64,000 nt of DNA. Origin: Terfezia claveryi (Eukaryota > Ascomycota > Pezizomycetes > Pezizales > Pezizaceae). Each line of letters opens with the position of its first letter. Positions within the stretch are counted from its first letter, which is position 1. The stretch spans positions 558,001-622,000 of the forward strand of contig WHUX01000015.1 of assembly GCA_015179025.1 (NCBI GenBank), in the 5' to 3' direction. A program made the position numbers and the translations under genes. Under the pieces are notes generated by a model. It saw only the letters and a program-made list of their open reading frames with translations, did not search any database and was not told the DNA's origin. This document shows, in pieces, positions 1 through 10,900 of this stretch.

Positions 1-1027
1 TAGTGAGACAGGCTCCGCCGCAGGGACAGCCGGTTAGGCACTAGAGAGGCGACCCCGCGGCTCTCAACTCTCAGCCATAATTGATATATGGTATGAGTGG
101 GGAGGGGCGTGGGGGCGTGGGAGTGGCAGTTGGCCGTGGGGGGGAAAATCAGGAACGTGGTGACATAATATACACACACAACTAGTATTCATGGTCATTC
201 ATAATTTCCATAAGGCGGTTGTCCTGATTTCAACGATCAAATTTTTTTTTCTCTTTGCAGTTTGCTTTGTTGTAGTTTTTTTGATCTTTACCTTTTTTTC
301 ACTAGTATCTATTGATTCATTGATCATTCGGCGTAGTAGAATAGGATGAAATGCGATTTCTCGAGATGCTAAGTATAGTTCTATGAGATAAGTCATCAAA
401 ATACTTCATTCCTCTCACATTACTGAGACATTCGAGGCAAAGGGGATCAATATCTGGATTATATAGGTTGGTTGAGAAGTAGGAGACCATGTATAGTACC
501 CTATGTAACTGTTACCTCCCCATCCATCCCATCCATACCAAATTTGTTTATGGCAACATAATGAAGCTCTGACAAGAGCATCTTGTTTGCCCTACAATCA
601 TAAACACTTGTTTGTAAGGTGAGTGGGTGATTTTCGATAGATTTCTAAAATGCCTAGAAGCACACACGTTTTTTTTTTTTTTTTTTTTTTTTTTCTTTCT
701 TGGGGGGGTGTCCGAAAAACAGTCAAATTGTTTTTAGCGGCAAAAATTGACAAGTGGACGGAAGGCTTCTAGCATGAATTGTTTTTTAATTGGAAAAAAA
801 ATAAAAACAGAATAAATTTGAGGGTAATTAAGTAGGTATCATGATTCCTTTTTAGATCTAACACTTTGAATATTGCTGAAACCCAACCAACCAACCCAGA
901 ATATCATATGCATTGCAGAGAAGACCGTACTAAGTAAGTAACCAAACACATCGACTTGCACGTATAAACAAGAAAACAAACAAAAATCCGTATAATACAG
1001 CCTAACCCGAGGTGTTGTAAAATCGTC
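1..1027. other. Gene-free stretch with poly-T tract
   Basis: I see no supportable gene here. Short open frames (for example a 66-residue minus-strand one near 199-399) have low-complexity Lys/Thr-rich translations and no family resemblance. A 26-base T tract lies at 669-694. The right end is presumably the 3' UTR and terminator region of the Pfs2-like gene, which ends at 1028 on the minus strand. Confidence 0.6.
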
Positions 1028-3297
1028 CTAATTCCTTCTCCTCGGATCCCTCCTCCCCCCTCCACCACCGCTGCCGCCAGAGTTCTCCCGTAAACTCTCC
1101 TCCTGGCTCGGTAACGGGGCCCTACTCCTCCCACCACTGCCTCTCCCCATCCCACTACCTTGCCCGCTTTGCCCGCCACCCTGCCCACCACCCTGCCCAC
1201 CACCTTGCCCACCACCTTGTCCACCACCTTGCCCACCACCGGCACCAAACCCTGCCCCCTCTATTCCCCCCAGCCCAGGCATCCCAAGCCCAGGCAGTCC
1301 GGGGATCGGCGGCATACCTAGCCCCGGCAATCCCGGAAACCCAGGTGGGAGCATCCCCGGTGGCGGGACCAAGCCTGGGGGCAACAACCCCGGTAATGGC
1401 AGAGGAGGAATCGCCTGTGTAGAGCCTGTCTGCGACTGCTGCTTACCTGATTGTGTCGACGGCACGGGTGGTGGTGGTGGTACGGGCGGTAAACCTCCTG
1501 GAAACAACTGCCCAAATGCCTGCAACCCCCCACCCTGTACCAGAGCGCTCAAATCCCCCAGTCCTGGCACCGCCCCATTGACCTGTGGCGGGGGCTGCGG
1601 CGGTGGCGGAAAACCAGGGATAATCGGTAATGGGACTGTCGGTCCACCAGGTTTCAATCCGGGGAAGGTTAGCATAGGATTGTTTGGTCCTTGTCCTGCA
1701 ACGGGCATTTTTTGGTCGACTAGCCCGCCTTCCATGTCCTCTTCTTCTCCTTCTTCTTCCTCGCGCATCATTCGTCCTCGCCCTCGCCTGTCGCCAGAGT
1801 AGCCCCCCATGGCCTCTGCGGCGGCTTCGCCAATGTGGTACCTGTCTCGGTACCCGTCGACTTCGCCTGGCCTCGGACGAACCCAGAAGCGGGTGATTCG
1901 GTCGTTGGAACCAGTGCAGAGGATGTGGCCCATGGGATGGTACTCCATGGACCAAATTGCGAATTCGTGGGCGTAAGGAACGGAGTGCGCGGGGTGAATG
2001 ACGGTAGTAGTAACCTGGCGGCATGAATCCGAGGAGATTTCGTCAAGGAGGTAATGGTTCAGCGCTCCGTCTGAGCCGCCAGTTGAGATGAGCGAGGGGT
2101 GAATAGGGTGCCATGCTAGAGTGGAAATATCCTTCTCGTGCCCGCGGAGAATGGCAAAGTCTTTCATTGCTCTGAGGTCGAAAATGCGGCATGTTTGGTC
2201 CCGTGCAGAGGTAGCCAGGAGGTCGCCTCTAGTGGGTTGAAATTTTGATTTTGTTATAGTGTTTTTGTGGCCGTGGAGGGTGGTGAGGCATCGGGCCGAG
2301 CGGGGGTCCCAGAGTTTGACGAGGTGGTCTTTTGAGCCGGAGACAATGAGGCCCTTTGTAGGGTGCCAATCTACACTTTTAACATCCCATCCGTGCCCGC
2401 TTAAACTTCGCTCCATAGTCCCCTCGTTAAAATTCCAGATTCGGAGTGTCCCGTCATCAGATGCGGTTACGAACTTTGCATCTGTAGGCGCGAAAGATAG
2501 ATCTCGGATTGGCTCGGTGTGTGCTTGGAGGACTTTGACGTTGTTGAAGTTGGGTTGCCAGTATTTAATGATGCCGTCTTGGTCGCCAGAGAGAAGCCAG
2601 TCGTCGCCGTGGGAATATTGGGCAACGCGAATGGCGCAGTCGTGGGCTTGCATGATGGTTTCGAAGTTGAACCCCATGCCGTTCCAGAGGGTGAATTCAC
2701 CGGAGGAGGAGCCGGTTAGGAGGCGCCGGCCTTCAGGGGTCCACTGGATGAGGGGATGGGGAGTTAGTGGGAGTTTGATATGGGAGGTGGGATGTGGGAG
2801 ATGGGTGGGGGAAAGAGGGAGGAACCTTGACGACGTTAATGGGGTGTTTTATTTTGTTGAGGGAAGCGTGGGCGTGTTTTGTGCAGAGGGACATTGCTGG
2901 ATTGTCGGCGTAGGCAGCTGGGGGTAGTAGCTATTCTCTCAATGAGCAATTAGCCCCGTGTTTTTTCAAGAATCCTGTACTTATGATCCCTCAATCTCTC
3001 CCCCAGCTGTCAGCAAGCACGTACATCAATAATCCACTGGGCTGCTGGCCTCATCTGATTCCCACCCATCCCCCTCCACCCCATCGTCCTCGTCATCACA
3101 AACTTAGCCACACTGCTCCCATAATCCGTCACCGGTCTCCTATGTAATGGTCTTCCTCTACCTCGGTATCCATCCGGCATATCCCCCCCACCACCCATCC
3201 CTCCACCCATTCCCCCGAATTGGAAGATATTCCCACCTCCACCACCACCTCCACCATCCCCTAGGGGGTATCCGCCGCCACTATTATAGCCTGCCAT
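1028..3297 (-). CDS. pfs2: Pfs2-like polyadenylation factor subunit 2 (WD40)
   Basis: This is a WD40 scaffold subunit of the nuclear mRNA 3'-end cleavage and polyadenylation factor. Exons are 3297-3025, 2930-2826 and 2743-1028, with phase-0 GT..AG introns of 94 and 82 nt; the spliced protein is 697 residues. Exon 1 is Gly-rich and then carries the [12 protein letters not shown] and WIID stretches. Exon 2 has LLPPAAY and HPINVV, which run into [21 protein letters not shown] across intron 2. Both junctions rebuild the family consensus exactly. About seven WD repeats follow (GH..WD endings such as LVKLWD and CRIFDLR). The tail beyond about residue 420 is Pro/Gly-rich and contains a GGGQ run coded by a 12-bp tandem repeat near 1170-1246. 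The yeast protein is shorter (465 residues) because it lacks this tail. Start ATG is at 3297. Family identity is firm; the splice model is inferred from sequence. Confidence 0.93.
1170..1246 (-). repeat. 12-bp tandem repeat coding GGGQ units
   Basis: About six copies of a 12-bp unit (CACCACCTTGCC on the plus strand, with T/C variants) encode consecutive Gly-Gly-Gly-Gln in the Pfs2-like tail. Such in-frame repeats are prone to copy-number change between strains. Confidence 0.85.
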
Positions 3298-4210
3298 TAT
3301 CTCCCACCGTAAGGCTTCAAGGACAAGCTTCTTTCTACTTTTTTCCTCGACTTGTCGTTGTCGGGCGGTCAGGTGCTTCTAACGCTGGTCCCGGAACATG
3401 GAATACAACCTAGGGCAGAGAGATGGTGTGGATGGTAGCCGTGTGATTTGGGAGATTAGAGTCCCAGCCCTAGTATTGCTACTTGGTGAGAGAAAACTCG
3501 GGTCGTGTCCGCGGTGTTTCGGGATTGGAGGATTTCGCCAGCTCTGGGGAAACGCGAATGTCACCTGAACGTGTGTGGGTGGTACTTAGGCTTGGCGTCG
3601 TCTTGCCAATGTTTTTCGGATGAGGCAGCTTCAGGGTAACTATAGAACCAGAAAGCTCTAATAAGTATATAAACACGTTAGTCCTTCTATCTCCCCACGT
3701 CCTTCCTACTCTCCGGAACGAGCAGAAAATAGCTTTCGGGTTTGAGTTTTAACACCTGAGATGCAGAGAATGGCCCAAGAGACGACTTCGATAACGAGGA
3801 GGATGCAGTCCTTTTCACGCCTTGAATGATTCGAAAGACTTCTCTAGAGGAGGGGACGATAACCTTACAAGGTAATAATGGATTCTATCTCCGTGTTCTG
3901 GGTGTATTCACATTCACAAGTTGTTTCAATGAGAACAGACTCGTACATAACACGTAAACTCTGCACCTCTAACGGGACTCTTCGGTTACTATTACAAGTG
4001 AACCCCCAAAGCCATTAAGTACCATAGCCAAGGCCACAGCGTCAAGCCACAATTCATATTTACACGCGCAACCAAAAAGATAGGAGATTACAATGAGCCG
4101 CAAGCCCTCAAATTTGCATCCAGCTGTAGCGGGATCCTTAACCAATTCCCCGGCCCTGACTAGTTTAGAATTGCCATTGTTTCCCGTGCCTCGCCCTGCC
4201 AACTCTTGGC
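3298..4210. other. Intergenic stretch, nothing supported
   Basis: This holds the upstream region of the Pfs2-like gene. The short frames on both strands (60-77 residues) have no recognisable domains and look like chance ORFs. Confidence 0.5.
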
Positions 4211-4714
4211 TTATCTCATAGACACTGTTTCATCAAACCTCCCTTTCTCATTGCCTCTGTATCTGCTGGCATTCACCCAACAACTCCTCCCTCTTGACCA
4301 CTCGATTGCATCTGCACCCCACCCCTCACCCACTATTATCACTCCAATCCAAAACAGCGCCCCCCCCCCCCCCCTACGCCCCCCCTCTCTCTTCGCATAC
4401 TCCTCCTCCATCCTCTCCTCATACAACCTATGCGCCACCTCTTGTGTCAAAGACTCCTCCCCGGCCGGCCTCGGAGTAAGCACATGTGGTTCCTGCCCCG
4501 ATGCCGGCCCCCCGCCCCCCGTCATAGCGGGGTTGGTGTTTGTTTCTACCGGGGCGGTAGAGGGAGATGTTAACGGGGATGAGGGGAGCCTTTCGGAGGA
4601 GTGGGTGTGTGTGGGGCAGTGGGTGTGGATGTCTGTTTCGGTGCACAGGGTCACGGGGGAAGGAAGGGTGGGGGAGTTTGAGGGCTTTTCGGTGCTGTAG
4701 GTGGGAATGCCCAT
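4211..4714 (-). CDS. Small conserved ascomycete protein, unknown function; C-terminus probably frameshifted
   Basis: The minus-strand frame from ATG 4714 reads 167 residues: a Pro/Thr/Ser-rich N-terminus (residues 1-80), then an acidic helical block with HVLTPRPAGEESLTQEVAHR and LYEERMEEEYAKREGG (about residues 77-112). From recollection, short ascomycete proteins of unknown function end just after such a block. Here the frame instead runs through a G7 tract and a G14 tract (plus-strand C-runs near 4357-4385) into an unconvincing Gly/Trp-rich tail. In the neighbouring frame an Ala codon and a stop follow at once, near 4375, so a one-base length error or deletion in the G7 tract is likely. The function is unknown. 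The plus-strand frame over the same bases is a shadow. Confidence 0.5.
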   Translation of the reverse strand: MGIPTYSTEKPSNSPTLPSPVTLCTETDIHTHCPTHTHSSERLPSSPLTSPSTAPVETNTNPAMTGGGGPASGQEPHVLTPRPAGEESLTQEVAHRLYEERMEEEYAKREGGRRGGGGALFWIGVIIVGEGWGADAIEWSRGRSCWVNASRYRGNEKGRFDETVSMR

Positions 4715-6041
4715 TGTTTGATTTGGCTTGTGGAGTTCGTTGTGCGAGATTGTGTTGGTTAATCGTTGATGGCTATGACATGCATCACTATATGTGTGAT
4801 CTTAGGTTGAACCAAATAAACGGTCCCAATTCACCGTTGCTCCACTATACGTCATCGCACAGCCTTACGCCTGCGCACTTGAACCAGACTAGCGCACTGG
4901 CAAAATCCGGTATGCCAGATTCAGTTAGAGATTACTTAAATACTGTACTACCTACCCTAGTGCCAATTTAACCTGACCTGGAATAGATATGTAACATTGT
5001 AACGTTTAAAGCCACTTGACACACATTCCGTAAGCGGCAAGCAAGACAAGACCCTCTGGCTAGTATCGGCACCACCTCCTGGCAGTAGATTCAACGCAAA
5101 AAATCTCCTAGTAGACATGCATTCATTAGTATAAGAGTCGGTCTATAGAGGGAGTACTGAATAGGAGATAGTTATTTGGGCGTCGAGCTTTGAATAAGAG
5201 CTTTTGAATAAGAGGTACCGGAGTTTCTATTACTGTAGTGATTGGGAATACAAGGGAGAGAGGGGTTAGAATATTGGGCTTTAGGGTTGTATAAATCAAA
5301 GAAATTCTTAAAAGATATTATTTTATAGCACTCCATATTGAGTAGCTCATTTTAATAATATGTAGTTTATTTATAATGTTGGTTACTGTCCTGAAAGCTG
5401 TCATGGGCTCACCCTAGTCTGGTTGGCACAACATCCTCCACATGGCTTACCCGCATGATATTCGCCCTTCAATAGGAGTATAAGGAGGAGGGGGGTTGGA
5501 GGTCATATTGCAAGGGGCAGGTATTGAGTATTGGGTTAGTTTTGCCTTGATGTGAGGATAACCTGTTGTAGAACGTAGTAGGTTGCCGGTATCACCATTC
5601 ACATTACGAGGTGTGGCTGGGGACGCTGCTGGTTGCAGGTGCACATAAGACGGTGGCTGGACACTAGTAGTATCATAACTTTTCTATATGCTCCAGACCT
5701 TCCCTTCCCCATACGACAGTTTAGTTCTACGGCAAGATCCTGCGCCCCCAGACCAACACTAGTGACAGCAAGGCTTCACCATAGACTCAAAAGAATGGAG
5801 GCTTTGAAATCGAATGTGGTTAAAAGTCAGTATAGTCATAAGATTGGAGGTGGAGAGGGATAAGGTAACTAACGATGCGACTGTGTGGTCCTTAGAACAT
5901 GCGTTGTTGTGAGTTCAAGCTTTTTATATACCCCCGTGGGCTTGGGCCGTGAGGAGGGTTATACTTGAGGCTGTATGGGAGCAGGAGGAGGAGTGAACCA
6001 GGATGAAAAGTGAATGGAAATCGTTAGGAGGTATTTTGCTG
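4715..6041. other. Intergenic stretch, nothing supported
   Basis: There is no convincing coding sequence. Open frames near 4567-4971 and 5447-5863 are short and low in information. The stretch is AT-richer around 5280-5400. Confidence 0.5.
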
Positions 6042-6698
6042 ATGATACCTTTCCCCCCGGCACGCAACAGCATCTGCGACATCCAAGAAGGCTTCCGCAA
6101 CGCCATTCATGAATTTCCCACTGTGTAAGCCCACCCCTCCTAGCCGCCTCTTAACACCCCCTCCTGATGCATTCCCAAGGATCTCCACTGCCACCAAACT
6201 CCTCCAAGCCTCTGTTCCCCTCCAAATCCCCACCGTCGTGACCGAGCAAAACCCGTCCCGCCTCGGCACCACCATCCCCGAAATCACCTCCCTCCTCTCC
6301 CCCCCCTACTACTCCTCCCTCCCCTACCCAAAACACTCTTCTCCATGATGCTGCCGCAAGTCCTCCCTGCGCTGCGCCAGCAAAACATCACCTCTGTCGC
6401 TATCGTCGGGATCGAATCACACGTATGCATACTACAAACCTGCCTCGACCTGCTCAAAGCCAACTTGGAGGTTTACGCAATATCAGACGGAATCAGCAGC
6501 TGCAATAAGGAGGAGGTACCAATTGCCGTTGCACGCATGAGACAGGAGGGAGTGAGGGTCACCACGAGCGAGAGCTGGTTGTATGAAGTTATGGTGGATT
6601 CTGACAGGCCTGAGTTCAGGGAGGTGTTGAAGGTGGTCAAGGCGACGAATGACAGTACAAGGGAGGGGTTGGGGAGGTTGTGTAAGAGTTCTTTGTAA
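6042..6698 (+). CDS. Isochorismatase-family hydrolase, frame broken at a C8 run
   Basis: A small cysteine hydrolase of the isochorismatase fold (ISOC1/YcaC-like), normally about 200 residues. Exon 1 is 6042-6124 (ATG, then ICDIQEGFRNAIHEFPT with the catalytic-type Asp). A 55-nt GTAAGC..AAG intron (6125-6179) follows. Exon 2 runs 6180-6698 with STATKLLQ, VVTEQNPSRLG and GIESHVCILQTCLDLL, where the Cys is the expected nucleophile. The frame is continuous to PEITSLLSP at about 6299-6306, an eight-C run. After it the family sequence (PKTLFSMMLPQVLPAL) continues in another frame. No GT..AG pair can explain the shift, so it is a one-base indel: either a homopolymer sequencing error or a recent disabling mutation. 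The N-terminus looks about three residues short of the family norm, so the start is less certain than the rest. The gene is convergent with the next one. Confidence 0.8.
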
Positions 6699-7104
6699 CA
6701 TGTATACATATTATTATCTCTAGGAGATCTCTGTGCGAGACTACTAGGTTCTGCATTGCAATAAAAGAAAGATTCTATTCCCATGCACCAAAGGAATCCC
6801 ATGATATAAATATTAGGTAGCAAAAAATGCCTGGTTACTTAGCAACCAGGCATATAAGCAACACATTACTATTATCCACGTTTTTTACCAGCCAATTTCT
6901 AAAATTAGCCTGTGCAATTTCGACGCCCTTGAAAATAAGGATGCCACCCTGACTCTGGTACTTGTGGATAGCTTGAGAATAGCGTGTGTCAACTGCACCA
7001 AAAAAAAGGTAAAATAGGAAGTTTAATGATGCAGTCAAGGGCCTGAGGAATCTCTCTAAAGCACGGGCCCTGCTGTCGTATTTGATATAGCGATTTGCGC
7101 CCTT

Positions 7105-9175
7105 CTACTCAGCCCCACTACCCCCCCCACTGCCCCCACCACTGCCTCCTCCACTGCCCCCTCCACTGCCCCCTCCGTTACCAGGTCTAGGGCCGCTCAT
7201 CCACTTAAATGCAGTTGCTCCACCAACAACATTTGTGCTTGACCTTGACTTTGTATGCCCAGTTGGGCGTGGCGTTTCCAATGAACTTGACCGGGCGGCC
7301 TTTGTATTCAACGAGAATCCGTTCATTGGGCTCAGTGTCTTAGTATTTTCGTCCACCATGGACGAAGAGAATGCCATCTGAGTTGGGTTTGGTGTTGCTG
7401 GCGTAGTTGCTGTACTGGTTTTGGAAGTTGAGGGTCGGAGGATCTTCATGCTTCTGGATGCCCTCCTTTGGACCTGCTCACCCCCTGATCCCGCGATGCT
7501 CCCACCTTTGGGGGAATTCGATGCATTACTAGCTGCTGCTGCAATACTTGCGAGACTGGTAGGATTTGCATCAGACTTCCTCCAAGTATCCCAAGTACTA
7601 CCACTTGTAGAAGATAATGCTTTGCTAGCAGCAGCAGCATATGGCCCTTTTATGATTCCTTCTCCTGTGCTCTTGGTTCTCTCCACACTTCGGCGGATGG
7701 TGGCGGTATCCAACGCGGAGGGGAGGTCGGCATTGCTACTAGATGGGTGTAGGACAACTTGGAGATCATCGTGAAGGCTTGCTACATGTGCAATAGAATC
7801 CTTCCGTGGAGTAGGCAGTACTGTTTGCACAGTGGGCTTTTGATCACTCATGGACGACGGAGCGAGTGTGATCTCCTGTTCAGTGCCCGTATGCATTTGA
7901 TTATCTTTGGACGCACTTTCATGCTCCACTAAATCTCCATTCTCGTCTCCGTTTCCCATATCCAGGGGTTGTTCATCAACAGTATGAGCCTGGTCGGTTT
8001 TGTGGAGCATATTTCCCGCATGAACATGGGCGCCATGTGGAGTAGTATCAAAAATATCAAAACTGTGTGCATCGAGTTCGAAGTCAACATAAACTTTTTG
8101 ACCATCTCTCACTTGGAAGGTGAGCTGCCTCTTGGAAAAAAGCACATCTGCTTTTATCGCTGATAAAATATCGCTTCCCAAGACAATTTGAACCAACTTC
8201 TGGTTATGGGGACGTTCTGGGGATTGCAATACTGTAAATTCGACCTTCAAGCGAGGTAGCGTCGTGTGGGATGATATGCTCTCTGTTGGGACACTGGCAC
8301 TTCCGAGGAATAAGGATAATGATATTCTTTCCTCTCCGTTTTCTGTCCATATTTTATCTTTGAACCCACACCTAGCAACGAGTGAAGAGTCTATCCATGA
8401 CCTGCTGGAGCCAGTACAAATCATGGCGAAAAGAATGGAATCGTATGAGCAATCCATCCCTAGCCAACAGCGAATCACAGTTGGTGCAGAATCATATGTT
8501 GACGGGGTATTGCATTCTATTATATCCCGTGGTCTGAGTGCCGATGGCAGAGCACAGTCATGCTCGCTCCCAGCCATGGAGAAGTTATCAAAAGAGCGCA
8601 TGGAACTTTGTCTTCCATCTGACTTATAATCCGATTTATATGACAGTGATCTCTCCATCAATGGGCCTCCAATTCCACTGTTGCTCCTTGCTGGAAGATA
8701 TTCGCCGGAACTATGAGACTCTGGGGCCCAATGATTTTGTATGGCACTCTCATCGAAGCGAACGCTATTTGCCCGGGAAGCACCTCTCCTAGGGACGTCA
8801 ACCTCATCTAGTACAAGGCCTGTGACCATATTTTGGGGCTGTTGGCCGTCAAAGCCATTGAAAGGTCCTATGGTTGGCTCAGCTGGAGGAAAGGCTTGAG
8901 CTATATATTACCAGAGCAATCAGCTATTGAAAACGGCCGATGAGCTGGGTTCGGTAGGTGAACATACGCTGAGAGAAGTTAGGTGGTGCATGAACCGAAG
9001 GAAAATAGGATGTCCACAAATTTTGAATTTTTGATTCATCCCCACGCCTTTCCACCTGTAGTAGTCTCTCCGAGTGATTATGCAACTGTCTCCCGTGTTT
9101 TGCCTGGACTGATTTAATGCCCTTAAGCTCCTCTTGGATCCTCCATATATCCTCCGGGGTATAGAAAACCTCCAT
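7105..9175 (-). CDS. Fungal protein with retropepsin-like region, often labelled USP19
   Basis: Exons are 9175-8968 and 8900-7105, with a 67-nt GTATGT..TAG intron; the protein is 667 residues. It starts MEVFYTPEDIWRIQEELKGI, a short coiled-coil-like N-terminus. The splice rebuilds a continuous NFSQPQAFPPAEPTIGPF. Then come ASRANSVRFDESAIQNHWAP and a region (about residues 200-340) with IRCWLGMD, ICTGSSRSWIDSSLV and QIVLGSDILSAIKADVLF. That pattern resembles a retropepsin-type fold but lacks a clear D-T/S-G catalytic triad. The rest is Ser/Thr-rich, ending in GGGS repeats. Close fungal relatives are commonly named ubiquitin C-terminal hydrolase 19. I see none of the Cys or His boxes of a deubiquitinase, so that name looks unsupported. 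The in-frame sequence upstream of 9175 has only a GTG, so this ATG is preferred. Confidence 0.72.
7110..7185 (-). repeat. 12-bp tandem repeat coding GGGS units
   Basis: A run of a 12-bp unit (plus strand CACTGCCCCCTC and variants) encodes consecutive Gly-Gly-Gly-Ser at the C-terminus of the retropepsin-like protein, just before the stop. Confidence 0.85.
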
Positions 9176-9879
9176 TGTCTGGAGAGCATGCAAAACTCCC
9201 TCAGGAGTGAGCAAGGCTCTCACAAACTACTTTCGTAGAATGCCAAATCGATTGCCTTGGTGACCGAGAGGTTAAAGTTCCAGAGTTTAATTGGTGGAGC
9301 GTGTGATACCGGAACCAAAAAAAGCACTTGATTCTAAAGTGACAAGCTGGCAATCTTTTTTATACTGCTGATGTGATCTGAGTTAAGTTCACATGGACAG
9401 ATTCGAAATGACGATGTCTGGTTTGAGTCTGTCAGGTCGAATGGCTTCCGCGAACACGAGGTATGTTTAACGTGAAGGACTGCTAATCTTGCTGAAGCTT
9501 GCTCTGCTGGACTCGGGCTTGCTATCTCAGAGGTAATGTAAGGGCAAGATATACCTGAGGGTTAACTTGGGGCGTGGTCGTGATGGCTCTAGTGCGTTTG
9601 TGAGTGGTGTTGGTCTTCCTAGCCCTTCCCGACAACAGGGCGTTATGTTATGCAGGAGCGCTTCTCGTCTGCTTGCTTTCAATTTACTTGTTACATAAAT
9701 ACTCCCTCCATCTATATAATGAATTTACAACATAAATTTTTTTACATATCACAAGACGCTGAAAGGCCAATATAGAAAATACTAGCAGTTCCTCGATACA
9801 ACTATTTTTTATGACAGCATGTCTAGGTCTGATATTTTGCTAAAGATCCTCCAATGTGTGCATACAGGACTTATTCCCG
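9176..9879. other. Intergenic stretch, nothing supported
   Basis: It separates two minus-strand genes, so it holds the promoter of the retropepsin-like gene on its left and the 3' flank of the esterase on its right. No open frame here deserves a call. Confidence 0.5.
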
Positions 9880-10900
9880 CTATTTAGATGATTCATATTT
9901 AGGAGCGACCTCCCAAGCTGGGAATATAGACGGCAAAGCATTGGCTTTCAGCTCAGGATAATGTTGGGTGATTGCCTCTATCACTTCGTTATACATGATT
10001 TCATAGCCCGTTGACGTAAAGTGAAGGCCTGACTTTGTCAGCTGTATTTCACGCGCATGAGAACGAACACATACCGTCTCGTAAGAGCATGCCGAGTCTT
10101 TCATTCTTCGGTTGAGTCTTGCACCCTAGCAAAGGTTCTCCTTCACTCCAACCAGCATATTCCATAAAGACATTCCATAAATTCACAGTAGGAATTTTAG
10201 TATCCCTACCGACTTCAAGTGCAACGTCCACATATTCCTTCGTCCTTGCGGCCTTCCTCTGCTTCTGTGTTCTTCCATTCTCACGGTCATGCTCATGTGT
10301 TTTATACTCGCATATCGGAGGAGGAGTAATCAAAATAAGCTTCGGATTGTGGCGTTGAAGGACCTCGTGTGTGACTATTCTGTGTAAGTTCGTACGATAT
10401 TCCTCCAGTGACACATGTTGGGGTAGTCCTTCGATCACAGCATCGTTCGCACCGAAAAATACTGTCTGGCCCGTGTGAGTTAATATTCCACAGAACTCGT
10501 ACAAGAGGGACAACCAACCATGAGCTTGATTTGTGAGTGCGTTGGTGGCTGGATAATTGAAGGCAATATTCTCAAAGCATGAGATGTATTGTAGCCCGAG
10601 AAACCACGATTGATGACATCCAGTTCTGTATCATTTTGCTCCCAGTTAGTCTCCATTGCTGACGCTTTCGAACATTGGAAGTCATACTGCGTACATAGTC
10701 GTGCTGGAGCGCCGCGGCAAAGCCAAAACTATATTGGTGTTAGGAGTTCAATTCGATGACAGCACAGCAGCAAACTGTGGAAATAAAAGGCAAGAAACAA
10801 CGAACCCGCTTGATTGGTCAAATGCCCCTTGGGTGATGGAGTCTCCAAAGAGCAAGAACTTATCATAGTCCACAAAGGACGAAGGGCCGGCGTTTGCCAT
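9880..10900 (-). CDS. iah1: Isoamyl acetate-hydrolysing esterase-like SGNH hydrolase
   Basis: A GDSL/SGNH esterase of the IAH1 group, which hydrolyses acetate esters; probably cytosolic, as no signal peptide is seen. Exons are 10900-10806, 10728-10688, 10625-10519, 10465-10075 and 10028-9880; the total is 260 residues and all phases agree. Spliced landmarks in order: FLLFGDSITQGAF (block I, Ser21); DVINRGFSGYNTSHALRILP (block II Gly); TVFFGANDA (block III, Asn88); LITPPP; YAGWSEGEPLLGC; DGLHFTSTGYEIMY (block V, Asp211 and His214); FPAWE. Each intron removal restores family sequence: the GFGFAAAL joint uses donor GTTCGT, and the GLHFT joint uses GTATGT with a CTGAC branch site. Donor GTTGGT of intron 3 is atypical. 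The frame runs upstream of 10900 only to a GTG, so ATG 10900 is taken. The gene is divergent from the ClC gene, 1.56 kb away. Confidence 0.92.

Noticed and set aside
1318..2927. Large antisense ORFs across the Pfs2-like gene
   Set aside because: They are GC-rich shadow frames with no domains; the WD40 frame explains the region.
9173..9223. Longer N-terminus for the retropepsin-like protein
   Set aside because: The upstream frame begins only with GTG, not used as a normal nuclear start; ATG 9175 gives the family-like start.
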